From Actinomycetospora straminea (GTDB lineage: Bacteria; Actinomycetota; Actinomycetes; Mycobacteriales; Pseudonocardiaceae): DNA of 51,415 nt. Below the pieces are notes generated by a model, which was not told the origin of the DNA, searched no databases, and worked only from the letters and a program-made list of their open reading frames with translations. The stretch lies in NCBI RefSeq assembly GCF_028737255.1, contig NZ_JAQZAN010000032.1:1-51415 (forward strand), written 5' to 3'. Positions 33,326 to 42,217 of this stretch are shown in pieces (within the stretch, counting starts at the first letter, position 1; each line of letters opens with the position of its first letter). The position numbers and the translations under genes are program-made.

Positions 33326-34713
33326 GCGACGAGAGCACCTTTCAGGTGCAGTTCTGGAAGCTGACCAAGCGCACGGGTCGCAGTCGGCCGTGGGGTGTGC
33401 GCTGGCGGACGGCCGGGCGGGAGCACTCCGAGTGGTACGCCACGAAGGCGCTGGCCGAGTCGTTCCGGGCCGAGCTCGTCCGCGCGGGCCGGGCCGGCGA
33501 GGCGTTCGACGTCGCCACCGGGCTTCCGCCGTCGCTGACCCGCAAGCGAGGTGTCGGCACGTTCCTCGAGCTGGCCGTGGCCTACGTCGACCACATCTGG
33601 CCGACCGCGCCGCCGAACAGCCGGCGCGCCGCGGTGGTGAGCCTGGCCGCGATCACGCCGAAGTTTGTCCGTCCCCTCGAGCACGGCCCTGACGAGACGG
33701 ACCTCCAGCGCCTCGCGAGCACACACCTCCTGCCACCGCCGCGTCGTGACGAGGCCCTGAGCCCCGAGGACCGGGCCGCGGTGGCGTGGCTGCGCCGCGC
33801 CTCTCGCCCGGCCACCGACCTCGCCGACTCCCTTGCCCTGGGCGCGCTCCTGCACGACCTCGGCACTGCGGCCGACGGCCGGGCCACCACCTCCTCCACG
33901 CACGACAAGCGCCGCGCGGTGCTGCACCGGGTGGCCGGCTACGCGGTCGACACCGGCGTCCTGGCTGCGAACCCCGTCACGGGTCGGCGCACCGGCACGG
34001 CGCAGGTGACCGGGGGCGTCGACCCGCGGGTGGTGGTGAATCCTGCTCAGGCGCGTCAGCTTCTCGCCGCGGTCACCTACGTGTCTGGGCGTCGGCCTAG
34101 CGATCGTGAGCGGGGTTGGCGCCTGCGGGCGTTCTTCGCCTGCCTGTACTACGCCGGTCTGCGTCCCGGCGAGGCCCAGCAGCTCCGCGACACCGACGCG
34201 AAGCTCCCGGCCGCGGGCTGGGGCGAGCTGGTCCTCTCCGGGTCGCTGACCGGCGTCTCGGGCGAGCACTACAACGACGGCCTGCGCTATCCCGACGTCC
34301 GCCCGCTCAAGCGCCGCCGCCGCGAAGCGGTGCGCCGCGTGCCCGCTCCACCGGCTCTGGTGGCGATCCTGCGCGAGCACCTCGACCACTACGGCGCCGC
34401 AGCCGACGGCCGGCTGTTTCCGGCACTGAGCGGCGGCCGGGTCCGCGAGTCGGTCTACACGCGCATCTGGAAAGAGGCCCGTGAGATCGGCCTGAGCCCG
34501 GCGCAGGCGGCGTCACCGCTGGCGGCCCGTCCGTACGACCTCCGGCACGCGGCGCTGTCGTCATGGCTCAACGCTGGGGTGCCGCCCACGGAGGTCGCCG
34601 AGCGGGCCGGCCACTCGGTGAAGGTCCTGCTCTCGGTCTACGCCGCGTGCCTCGACGGCGAGCGCGACGCCTACAACGCCCGCATCCAAGATCTACTCGA
34701 CGGAGAGGCTTGA
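33322..34713 (+). CDS. int: Tyrosine-recombinase integrase of the AICE
   Basis: 463 residues. Catalytic residues are all seen: Arg281 in YAGLRPGEAQQL, Arg408/His409 in YDLRHAALS, His431 in ERAGHS and nucleophile Tyr440 in LSVYAAC. The N-terminal part holds the arm- and core-binding domains. It catalyses recombination between the element and the 3' end of the acyl-CoA ligase gene; the att site begins about 140 bp downstream. Coupled to xis by ATGA overlap. It appears intact. Confidence 0.93.
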   Translation: MSDESTFQVQFWKLTKRTGRSRPWGVRWRTAGREHSEWYATKALAESFRAELVRAGRAGEAFDVATGLPPSLTRKRGVGTFLELAVAYVDHIWPTAPPNSRRAAVVSLAAITPKFVRPLEHGPDETDLQRLASTHLLPPPRRDEALSPEDRAAVAWLRRASRPATDLADSLALGALLHDLGTAADGRATTSSTHDKRRAVLHRVAGYAVDTGVLAANPVTGRRTGTAQVTGGVDPRVVVNPAQARQLLAAVTYVSGRRPSDRERGWRLRAFFACLYYAGLRPGEAQQLRDTDAKLPAAGWGELVLSGSLTGVSGEHYNDGLRYPDVRPLKRRRREAVRRVPAPPALVAILREHLDHYGAAADGRLFPALSGGRVRESVYTRIWKEAREIGLSPAQAASPLAARPYDLRHAALSSWLNAGVPPTEVAERAGHSVKVLLSVYAACLDGERDAYNARIQDLLDGEA

Positions 34714-34730
34714 TCGACTATGCAAGATCC

Positions 34731-34749
34731 GTTCCGTGACTGTTCCGTG
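34731..34749. repeat. Double GTTCCGT repeat, right arm of the AICE
   Basis: GTTCCGTGACTGTTCCGTG, the same two GTTCCGT units with slightly wider spacing than in the left arms. The second unit is part of GTTCCGTGGGAAC, a 5-bp inverted repeat. It lies 18 bp after the integrase stop and 128 bp before the att core. Probable integrase arm site. Confidence 0.55.
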
Positions 34750-34836
34750 GGAACCCGGACACAACACCGCACCACTGGGGAGCCTCACAGAGACTTCACA
34801 ACGGTCATTCGGCGTTGGTGCAGGTCAGCGGCCCGA

Positions 34837-34898
34837 AACAGCGGGTCAGAGACCCTACGCGTTGGCCGCTTCGCGGGCGCGGAGGTCCTTGCGCAGGA
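34837..34898. repeat. Right attachment site (attR) in the 3' end of the acyl-CoA ligase gene
   Basis: The core 34877-34898 is identical over 22 bp to 21556-21577, and AACAGCGGGTCAG at 34837-34849 repeats 21515-21527. The core lies within the last codons of the ligase gene, so integration replaces the end of the gene with an element-borne copy and keeps it functional. Confidence 0.75.
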
Positions 34899-36444
34899 TC
34901 TTGCCCGACGCCGACTTCGGGATCTGGTCGACGAACTCCACGACGCGGACCTTCTTGTGCGGCGCGATGCGCTCGGCGACGAAGGACATGACGTCGTCGC
35001 CGGAGAGGTCGGCGCCCTGCTGGAGCACGACGAACGCCTTGGGGATCTCCTCGCCCTCGGCGTCCTTGACCCCGATCACCGCGGCGTCGGCGATGCCGTC
35101 GTTGGTCAGCAGCAGCGCCTCGAGCTCGGCCGGCGGGACCTGGTAGCCCTTGTACTTGATCAGCTCCTTGACCCGGTCGACGATGTAGAACACGCCCTCG
35201 TCGGTGACGGTGGCGACGTCGCCCGTGTGCAGGAAGCCGTCGGCGTCCAGGGTCGCGGCGGTGGCCTCGGGGTTGTTGAGGTACTCGCGCATGACGTTCG
35301 GTCCGCGGACCCACAGCTCGCCGCGCTCGACGCCCTCTTCCCCGGACTCCGGGTCGACGAGCTTGCACTCGATGTTGGGCAGCGCCACGCCGATCGAGCT
35401 GAGGTCCATGTCGGGCCGGTCCTGCGGCATGGCGTGGCTGACCGGGCTCAGCTCGGTCATCCCGTAGCCCTGCAGGACGGTGCAGTTCAGCCGCACGCCG
35501 ACGGCGTGCCCGAGCTCGGCGTCGAGGGCGGCCGCACCGGAGAAGACGATGTCGACGCAGTCGATGTCGTACTGGTCGACCATGGGGTGCTTGGCCAGCG
35601 CCACGGCGATCGGCGGGGCGATGTAGACGCGGTCGACCCGGTGCTCCGAGATCGTCCGGAGGAAGTCGGCCAGGTCGAACTTCGGCATCGTCACGACGGT
35701 CGCCCGCACGTAGATGCCGTGGTTCATCATCACGGTCATGCCGTAGATGTGGAAGAACGGCAGCACCGCGAGGATCTTCGAGTCGGGGCCGGTGCTCGCG
35801 TTGACCGCCTGGAACTGGACGAGGTTCGCCACGAGGTTGCGGTGGGTGAGCACGACGCCCTTGGCCCGCCCGGTGGTGCCCGACGAGTAGGGCAGGGCCG
35901 CCACGTCGTCGCCGGTGACGGTGACCTGCGGGCGCTCGGCGGTCGTCGCGAGGGCGTCGGCCAGCGTGCTCTCCGGCATCGGCGTCGTGGCCTCGTCGCG
36001 CGCGTCGTCGAGGAGGATCGTCTCCTGGATCGCGAGCCCCTCCTCGCGCAGCGCCGCGCGGGCGCGGTCGAGGAACGGCGAGATCGTCACGAGGATCTTC
36101 GCGCCGGAGTCGCGCAGTTGGAAGGCCAGCTCGTCGGGGGTGTAGAGCGAGTTGATCGTGGTGACCGCCAGGCCGGCGGCGAGCGCCCCGTGGAACACCA
36201 CCGGGTAGTAGGGATTGTTCGGCGCGAACAGGGCGAGGACGTCACCGCGTCCGAGCCCGCGCTCGCCGAGCGCGGCCGCGAAGCGGTCGACCGCGCCGGC
36301 CAGCTCCCCGAAGGTCACCTCGCGCCCGGACGGCCCGTCGATGATCGCCACCCGCTCCGCGGCGTCCCCGAGGTCGCCGAACAGGAACTCGGGCAGGCCC
36401 ACGTCGGGGACGTCGACGTCGTCGTACGGGCTGCGAACGATCAT
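34855..36444 (-). CDS. Acyl-CoA synthetase / 4-coumarate-CoA ligase-like AMP-binding protein
   Basis: 529 residues. Adenylation motifs in order: SSGTTGRAKGVVLTH (P-loop, A3), YGMTELSP (A5), GELWVRGPNVM, YKGYQVPPAELEALL (A8), and PKSASGKILRKDL with the catalytic Lys (A10). It activates a carboxylic acid with ATP and transfers it to CoA; the acid is not evident. GAGGAGG 7 nt before the ATG at 36444 fixes the start. The extreme C-terminus (LRAREAANA) lies across the AICE att core, so the last codons derive from the element; two displaced ends survive at 21.55 and 18.95 kb. Confidence 0.9.
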   Translation of the reverse strand: MIVRSPYDDVDVPDVGLPEFLFGDLGDAAERVAIIDGPSGREVTFGELAGAVDRFAAALGERGLGRGDVLALFAPNNPYYPVVFHGALAAGLAVTTINSLYTPDELAFQLRDSGAKILVTISPFLDRARAALREEGLAIQETILLDDARDEATTPMPESTLADALATTAERPQVTVTGDDVAALPYSSGTTGRAKGVVLTHRNLVANLVQFQAVNASTGPDSKILAVLPFFHIYGMTVMMNHGIYVRATVVTMPKFDLADFLRTISEHRVDRVYIAPPIAVALAKHPMVDQYDIDCVDIVFSGAAALDAELGHAVGVRLNCTVLQGYGMTELSPVSHAMPQDRPDMDLSSIGVALPNIECKLVDPESGEEGVERGELWVRGPNVMREYLNNPEATAATLDADGFLHTGDVATVTDEGVFYIVDRVKELIKYKGYQVPPAELEALLLTNDGIADAAVIGVKDAEGEEIPKAFVVLQQGADLSGDDVMSFVAERIAPHKKVRVVEFVDQIPKSASGKILRKDLRAREAANA

Positions 36445-36742
36445 GGGGCGTCCTCCTCGAAGCCGGACCGCGGTGCGCGGCCAACCTACCTGCCGGTACG
36501 CGGTCGTGCCGATCCCTGCGTGATCGAGTCCGGCGTCCGGGACGTCCCGCGTCACCCGTTCAGCGCAGAGCGATGCCTTGTCCTGTGTGCAGCGTGGTGG
36601 GACGCTCAATCCTTGTCAGCCGATTCGACGCCACGGGTCGGTCGGCGGACCGGCCGCTCCGCGCGAGCGCCCCGAGTCGCCCGCCGCCGGCGTCGGATGC
36701 CCCCCGTCCCACGCCGGCGGTGTGGCCCTGCGGCCTCCCCGC
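36445..36742. other. Intergenic region between ligase and YbjN genes
   Basis: About 300 bp upstream of the ligase gene and downstream of the YbjN gene. The ribosome site of the ligase is at its left end. Beyond that I see no gene, and no clear promoter or hairpin. Confidence 0.4.
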
Positions 36743-37261
36743 TCAGTTCTCCCCGCCGTCGCCGCCGTCGACGAGGTGCGCGAACGCCGAGAGGTTCGCC
36801 AACGACTCGCCCCGCGACTCGCGCCACGCCCACTCGCGGCGGATCGATGTGACGAACCCCAGCTCGAGCAGGGTGTTGAAGTCGCCGTCGGCGGCATCGA
36901 GCACCTGCCCGAGGATGCGGTCGACCTCGTCGTCGGTGACCGCGTGCAGCCCGACCCGGCCGACGAGGTGGATGTCGCCCGCGCGGTCGATCGTGTAGTG
37001 CACGCCGTAGAGACGGGCGTTGCGCTGCAGGAGGAAGCGGTAGACCTCCTCGAAGTTCTCGTCCGGGCGCCGGCAGACGAACGCCTCGACGAGCAGCGCA
37101 TGCGGCGTGAGCACCAGCCAGCAGTGCGTGGCGAGCTTCTTCGTGCCGGGCAGCGTGACGAACAGACGCCCCGGCCCGCGGCGCAGGTAGGTCAGCTCGC
37201 GCTCCTCGAGCGCGGCGACCAGCACCTTCTCGACCTCCTCGAGGTCGACGTCACCGCTCAC
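36743..37261 (-). CDS. YbjN domain-containing protein
   Basis: 172 residues. [40 protein letters not shown] and [23 protein letters not shown] follow the YbjN fold, a type III secretion chaperone-like domain of unknown function. The GTG start overlaps the mshA stop by 4 bp (GTGA), so it is translated with mshA. The same pairing occurs in mycobacteria (Rv0486-Rv0487), where gpm follows soon after; here the block is interrupted. Confidence 0.85.
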   Translation of the reverse strand: MSGDVDLEEVEKVLVAALEERELTYLRRGPGRLFVTLPGTKKLATHCWLVLTPHALLVEAFVCRRPDENFEEVYRFLLQRNARLYGVHYTIDRAGDIHLVGRVGLHAVTDDEVDRILGQVLDAADGDFNTLLELGFVTSIRREWAWRESRGESLANLSAFAHLVDGGDGGEN

Positions 37262-38634
37262 ACCGCCACCTCCCGCGCCCGGTCGCGCGCCTGGGCCCGC
37301 GACGCCTCGGCGTAGGTGGCGAGCAGCGCGTCGGCGGTGCGGTCCCACGAGAACATCGCGGCGTGCTCGACGGCGCCCGCCGCGAGCCGCTGCCGCTCGG
37401 CCTGGTCGAGCCCCACCCGCGCCAGCGCGTCGGCCCAGTGGTCGGGCTCGTGGTCGGTGACGAGCAGCCCCGAGCGCTCGTGCGCGACGGCCGTCGGCAG
37501 CCCACCGACGGCCGCGGCGACGACCGGCGTCCCGCACGCCTGGGCCTCGAGCGCGACGAGACCGAACGACTCGGAGTGGCTGGGGACCGCGACGACGTCG
37601 GCGGCCCGGTAGACCGCGGCGAGGTCGTCGCCGCCGCGGGGCGGCAGGAAGCGCACGACGTCCGCGATACCCAGCTCGCGCGCGAGCGACACGAGCGACT
37701 CCGGCTCGGCGAGGCCGGTGCCCGAGGGCCCGCCGACGACGAGGACGACGAGCCGTCGCCGCAGCTCCGGGCGCCGCGCCAGCATCGCGGCGGCCGCGCG
37801 CAGGAGCACGTCGGGGGCCTTGAGCGGCTGGATGCGCCCCACGAACGCGAGCGTGACGGCGTCGGGCGCGAGCCCGAGCGCGGCCCGGGCGGCCTCGCGG
37901 TCGCGGGTGGGCGTGAAGGTGCGCAGGTCGACGCCGGGCGCGATGGTGCGCACGCGGTCGGGGTCGGCGCCGTAGGCGGCGACGAGGTCGTCGGCCTCCG
38001 CCTGCGTCGAGGCCACCAGGCGGTCGGCCTCCGCGACGACCTGCTCCTCGCCGACCACCCGCGACAGCGGCTCGGGCCGGTCGCCCTCGGCCAGCGAGGC
38101 GTTCTTGACCTTGGCCAGGGTGTGCGCGGTGTGCACGAGCGGGACGCCCCAGCGGTCGCGCACCAGCCAGCCGACCTGCCCGGAGAGCCAGTAGTGGCTG
38201 TGCACGACGTCGTACCAGCCGGGCTCGTGGCGGGCCTCGTCGCGCAGCACCCCGGCGGTGAACGCGCAGAGCTGGCTCGGCAGGTCCTCCTTGCCCAGCC
38301 CGCCGTACGGGCCCGCGGTGACGTGCCGGACCAGCACGCCGGGCGCGAGCTCGGCCACCGGCGGGAGGTCCGACGACGTCGCGCGGGTGAAGATCTCGAC
38401 CTGGACGCCGCGCTGGGCCATGCGCCGCGCGGTCTCGACGACGTAGACGTTCATGCCGCCGGCGTCGCCCGTGCCGGGCTGGGCCAGCGGCGACGTGTGC
38501 AGCGAGATGACGGCCACGCGACGCGGGCGCCCGGGATGGTGACGGATGACCGGATCCGTGCCCCGGGATCGCGGAACCGCGGGGGTGGCTGATGCCGCTG
38601 AGGCCGCCGATGCCGTCGTCGCCGCCGGGGTCAC
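37258..38634 (-). CDS. mshA: D-inositol-3-phosphate glycosyltransferase (mycothiol synthesis)
   Basis: 458 residues at the longest start. GT4 family: [13 protein letters not shown] near the N-terminus binds the donor, [19 protein letters not shown] is the characteristic MshA segment, and [23 protein letters not shown] is the C-terminal nucleotide-sugar site. It joins UDP-GlcNAc to 1L-myo-inositol 1-phosphate, the first step of mycothiol synthesis. The first 30 residues are low complexity, so the true start may be internal to the GTG at 38634. Confidence 0.93.
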   Translation of the reverse strand: MTPAATTASAASAASATPAVPRSRGTDPVIRHHPGRPRRVAVISLHTSPLAQPGTGDAGGMNVYVVETARRMAQRGVQVEIFTRATSSDLPPVAELAPGVLVRHVTAGPYGGLGKEDLPSQLCAFTAGVLRDEARHEPGWYDVVHSHYWLSGQVGWLVRDRWGVPLVHTAHTLAKVKNASLAEGDRPEPLSRVVGEEQVVAEADRLVASTQAEADDLVAAYGADPDRVRTIAPGVDLRTFTPTRDREAARAALGLAPDAVTLAFVGRIQPLKAPDVLLRAAAAMLARRPELRRRLVVLVVGGPSGTGLAEPESLVSLARELGIADVVRFLPPRGGDDLAAVYRAADVVAVPSHSESFGLVALEAQACGTPVVAAAVGGLPTAVAHERSGLLVTDHEPDHWADALARVGLDQAERQRLAAGAVEHAAMFSWDRTADALLATYAEASRAQARDRAREVAV

Positions 38635-38715
38635 GGTGGTCAGCTTAGGTGCGCGGCCGCCGTGGAGCCTCGCCGAACCCGCCCCCGCACCCGTGGGGTC
38701 CTAGGGTGCGGCGGT

Positions 38716-39504
38716 GTGACCACGCCTCCCGGAACCGACCGCCCCCTCGCCGTCGTCACCGGTGCCAGCTCGGGCATCGGCGCGGCCACCGCCCGCGCGC
38801 TGGCCGCCGACGGCTGGCACCCCGTGCTCGGCGCGCGCCGCCTGGAGCGGTGCCGGGAGATCGCCGACGAGGTCGGCGGCACCGCGCTCGCCCTCGACGT
38901 CACCGACGCCGACTCGGTGGCGGCGTTCGCGGCGTCGGTGCGCGAGCTGGTCTCCGACGCTGCCGGTGGCGCGCGGCTGCGCGGCCTGGTCAACAACGCC
39001 GGCGGCGCGCAGGGCACCGAGACGGTGATGGAGGCCGACGAGGACAAGTGGCGCTGGATGTGGGAGTCCAACGTCCTCGGCACGATGCGCATCACGAAGG
39101 CGCTGCTGCCGCTGCTGATCGACTCCGGCGACGGGCACGTCGTCACCATCACCTCGATCGCCGGCCTCGAGGTCTACGACGGCGGCTCGGGCTACACGTC
39201 GGCCAAGCACGCCGAGGGCGCGCTGCACCGCACCCTGCGCGGCGAGCTGCTCGGGCAGCCGGTGCGCGTCACCGAGATCGCGCCGGGCGCGGTGGAGACC
39301 GAGTTCTCGCTGGTGCGCTTCGGCGGCGACGAGGCCCGCGCGGCGAAGGTCTACGAGGGCCTGACCCCGCTGGTCGCCGACGACGTCGCCGAGGTCGTCG
39401 CGTTCGCGATGGGGCGGCCGTCGCACGTCAACCTGGACACGATCGTCCTCAAGCCCCGCGACCAGGCCTCGGGGATGCGCTTCCACCGGCGCACCTCCGG
39501 CTAG
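38716..39504 (+). CDS. Short-chain dehydrogenase/reductase (Rv0484c-type)
   Basis: 262 residues. Classical SDR: TGASSGIGAATARAL binds NADP(H), NNAGGA, catalytic Ser in TITSIAGLEVYDGG, Tyr and Lys in YTSAK, then APGAVETEFS. Its stop overlaps the convergent L,D-transpeptidase stop by 4 bp. Position between mshA and the L,D-transpeptidase genes matches mycobacteria. Substrate unknown. Confidence 0.9.
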   Translation: MTTPPGTDRPLAVVTGASSGIGAATARALAADGWHPVLGARRLERCREIADEVGGTALALDVTDADSVAAFAASVRELVSDAAGGARLRGLVNNAGGAQGTETVMEADEDKWRWMWESNVLGTMRITKALLPLLIDSGDGHVVTITSIAGLEVYDGGSGYTSAKHAEGALHRTLRGELLGQPVRVTEIAPGAVETEFSLVRFGGDEARAAKVYEGLTPLVADDVAEVVAFAMGRPSHVNLDTIVLKPRDQASGMRFHRRTSG

Positions 39505-40658
39505 GTGAGCGCCGACATCGACCGCCACTGGTCCCACGGCACCGTCCAGTCGTAGACGTCGCCGTCGCGCGCCGAGTAGTCCACGCCCGACCCCGTGACC
39601 TCGACGGGGTCGCCGTAGAGGGCCGAGTCGAAGTAGGTCCGCGCGTCGGCCGTCGAGAGGTTGACGCAGCCGTGGGTGACGTTGCTGGAGCCCTGGGACC
39701 CCACCGAGCCGGGGTTGGCGTGGATGAACTCGCCGTTGTTGCTGATGCGCACGGCCCAGCCCATGACGACGTCGTAGCCGAACTGCGGGCTGACCATCCG
39801 CTTGCTCGGGAACTTCTCGGTGACCACGTGGATGCCCGAGCGCGTGGTGCGGGCCGGGTCGGAGTCGAGGCCGTAGCTCGCGGGCACGTCCATCACCTGC
39901 TGGCCGTCGCGCTCGACGACCAGCCGGAAGCTGTTGACGTCGGCGCGCACGATCTGCGAGCGCCCGATGCGGAACGAGGTCGTGAGGTCCTCGCGACCCC
40001 AGGCACCGCCGCCGAACGGGACGCCGAGCAGGTCGGCGCGGACGTCGACCTGCGTGCCGGCGCGCCAGTACTCCTTCGGGCGCCAGTGCACCCGTGAGCC
40101 GCCGTCCTGGTCGGGGAGCCAGGCCCACGACCCCTCGGTGGGCACCGAGGTGCGCACCTGCAGCGCCCGCTCGACCGCCGCCTTGTCCTCCACCGGCGCG
40201 GCGAACTGGATGGTGATCGGCGCGGCGACGCCCACCTCGCGGCCGTCGCCGATGTTCAGCGTCGCCCGCACGGTCTCGCCGGGCGCGACGGTGCGGAACG
40301 AGCCGGTGACCGGCACGGTGCGCCCGTCGGGCCCCGCGGCCGTGCCGCCCCAGGTGTAGGTCGCGCCGTAGGCCAGGGGACCGTCGGGCGTCCAGCGCCT
40401 GCGGTCGGGCGAGAGCGTGCCCGCGACGGCCCCACCGGGTGAGGCCGTCAGCGTCACGTCGGTGAACGTGCCGTCGGTGGTCGCCGCGACCGCGGCGCGG
40501 GGCGCGACGTCGACGGCCCCGGCCGGCTCGACCCGGACGGTCGCGGGCGGCGGGGGCGGCACGCTCGGCGCCGCGGGCGCGCCCGACCCGCAGGCCGTCA
40601 GCACCACCAGCAGCAGCGCGCCCAGCCACCCCGGCGCGACCCGCAGCGCCCGACCCAT
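39501..40658 (-). CDS. L,D-transpeptidase lipoprotein (LprQ-like), copy 1
   Basis: 385 residues from the ATG at 40658. A signal peptide with lipobox LTAC (Cys at about 22) anchors it to the outer face of the membrane. Two Ig-like domains follow, then the YkuD catalytic domain with FIHANPGSVGSQG and SNVTHGCVNLSTADA, whose Cys and His form the active site making 3-3 peptidoglycan cross-links. The nearby paralogue at 40758 has the same plan. Family ends with the conserved W-rich segment YDWTVPWDQWRSM. Confidence 0.9.
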   Translation of the reverse strand: MGRALRVAPGWLGALLLVVLTACGSGAPAAPSVPPPPPATVRVEPAGAVDVAPRAAVAATTDGTFTDVTLTASPGGAVAGTLSPDRRRWTPDGPLAYGATYTWGGTAAGPDGRTVPVTGSFRTVAPGETVRATLNIGDGREVGVAAPITIQFAAPVEDKAAVERALQVRTSVPTEGSWAWLPDQDGGSRVHWRPKEYWRAGTQVDVRADLLGVPFGGGAWGREDLTTSFRIGRSQIVRADVNSFRLVVERDGQQVMDVPASYGLDSDPARTTRSGIHVVTEKFPSKRMVSPQFGYDVVMGWAVRISNNGEFIHANPGSVGSQGSSNVTHGCVNLSTADARTYFDSALYGDPVEVTGSGVDYSARDGDVYDWTVPWDQWRSMSALT

Positions 40659-40757
40659 GCGACCCCCGACCGTCGTCTCCCCCGACGCCACCATCGTGTC
40701 AGGGGAGACCGACGGCCGCGCGCGAGAAGGGACTCAGAACGGCGCCCAGGACAGCCC

Positions 40758-41936
40758 TCAGGAGAGCGCGGACATCCCCCGCCACTGGTCCCAGCCGATG
40801 GCCCAGTCGTAGACGTCGCCGTCGGCCGCGGAGAGCTGGACCGGCGAGCCGGTGACCTCGACGGGGTCGCCGTAGAGCGCGGTGTCGTAGTAGGCGCGCG
40901 CGTCGGCGGTGGAGAGGTTCACGCAGCCGTGGGTGACGTTGCTGGAGCCCTGGGCGCTCGCCGACGCCGGGTTGGCGTGGATGAACTCGCCGTTGTTGGA
41001 GATCCGCACGGCCCAGTGCTCGATCAGGTCGTAGCCGTACTGGGCGCTCGTCATCCGCTTGTTGTCGAACTTCTCGGTGACGACGTGCGTGCCCGAGCGC
41101 GTGATGCGGTTCGGGTCGCTGCCGAGCCCGTAGCTCGCCGGCACGTCCATGACCTGCTGCCCGTCCCGGATGACGACCATGCGGTGGCTGCCGACGTCGG
41201 CGCGCACGATCTGCGAGCGGCCGACGGTGAGGTGGCTGGTGAGGTCCTCGCGGCCGTACGCCCCGTCGCCGAGGGCGACGCCGTAGAGGTCGGCGCGCAC
41301 GTCGACGACGGTGCCGGGCTGCCAGTACTCCTTCGGCCGCCAGTGCACCCGCGAGCCGTCGGCGTCGTCCGGGAGCCAGGCCCAGGAGCCCTCGGTGGGC
41401 ACCGAGGTGCGGATCGACAGGGCCCGCTCGGCCGCGGCCTTGTCGGTCACCGGGCCGTCGAACTGGATGACGATCGGCGCCGCGACCCCGACCGTCGCGT
41501 CGTCGGGCTGGGCGAACTGCGCGCGGACGACCCGGTCCGGGGTCACCGTGGTGAAGCCGCCCGCGATCGGCGTGACCGCGCCGTCGGCGCCCACCGCGCT
41601 GCCCGACCACGTGTAGCTCCTGCCGTAGCCCAGCGCCTCGTCGGCGGTCCAGCGGTGCCCGTCGGGGCTGGTCGTGCCGGCGACCCCGCGGCCGTCGGCG
41701 CCGGTCAGGGCGACGTCGCGCAGGGCCGCGTCGGGCGCGGAGACGCTGATCTCGCCGCCGGGGTCGACGTCGGTGCGGCCCGCGGCGGCGGTCGTCGTGA
41801 CGCTCGGGGGCGCGTCCGCCGACGGCGCGCCCGGCACCGGGGGTGTCGCGCCCGCGGCCGCGCACCCCACGACGACCCCGGCGACGGCGACCAGCGCCAC
41901 CAGTACGGCCAGCACACCCTGCAGACGTCCCCGCAC
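40758..41936 (-). CDS. L,D-transpeptidase lipoprotein (LprQ-like), copy 2
   Basis: 392 residues from a GTG at 41936. This start is chosen over the GTG at 41978 because GAGGGGG lies 8-9 nt upstream and the signal peptide is then of normal length, with lipobox VVGC. Two Ig-like domains and a YkuD domain with SNVTHGCVNLSTADARAY follow. It is a tandem paralogue of the next gene downstream; blocks such as SVPTEGSWAWLPD and HVVTEKF are identical in both, while N-terminal parts differ. Confidence 0.9.
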   Translation of the reverse strand: MRGRLQGVLAVLVALVAVAGVVVGCAAAGATPPVPGAPSADAPPSVTTTAAAGRTDVDPGGEISVSAPDAALRDVALTGADGRGVAGTTSPDGHRWTADEALGYGRSYTWSGSAVGADGAVTPIAGGFTTVTPDRVVRAQFAQPDDATVGVAAPIVIQFDGPVTDKAAAERALSIRTSVPTEGSWAWLPDDADGSRVHWRPKEYWQPGTVVDVRADLYGVALGDGAYGREDLTSHLTVGRSQIVRADVGSHRMVVIRDGQQVMDVPASYGLGSDPNRITRSGTHVVTEKFDNKRMTSAQYGYDLIEHWAVRISNNGEFIHANPASASAQGSSNVTHGCVNLSTADARAYYDTALYGDPVEVTGSPVQLSAADGDVYDWAIGWDQWRGMSALS

Positions 41937-42217
41937 CCGCGGAGCACCCCCTCGGAGAGATCGATCCACCGACCGCACGACGCGGCCGACCGGGAGGCGG
42001 TTGTCAGGCGCGGCGGCCCCTCACACGGGTGGCCCAGCGATCGTGAGCGGCGTCTCGGCGCGAACCGGGCAGGGCGGGCGTCCGGTCACCGAGCAGTCAC
42101 GGCGCGAGGGACCTTCGGGCGCCTCGGGGAGGGACATCGACCCTGCCGATGGTCCCGGCAGCGGTCGTAACGTCCTGCGCCGCCGGGCGGCGCGGGTGCA
42201 GCGCGAGGGGGGTCGGG

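Noticed and set aside
34837..34898. tRNA gene at the integration site
   Set aside because: Most AICEs use tRNA genes, so I looked for one at all three att copies. The sequence is the coding end of the acyl-CoA ligase gene and no cloverleaf can be drawn.
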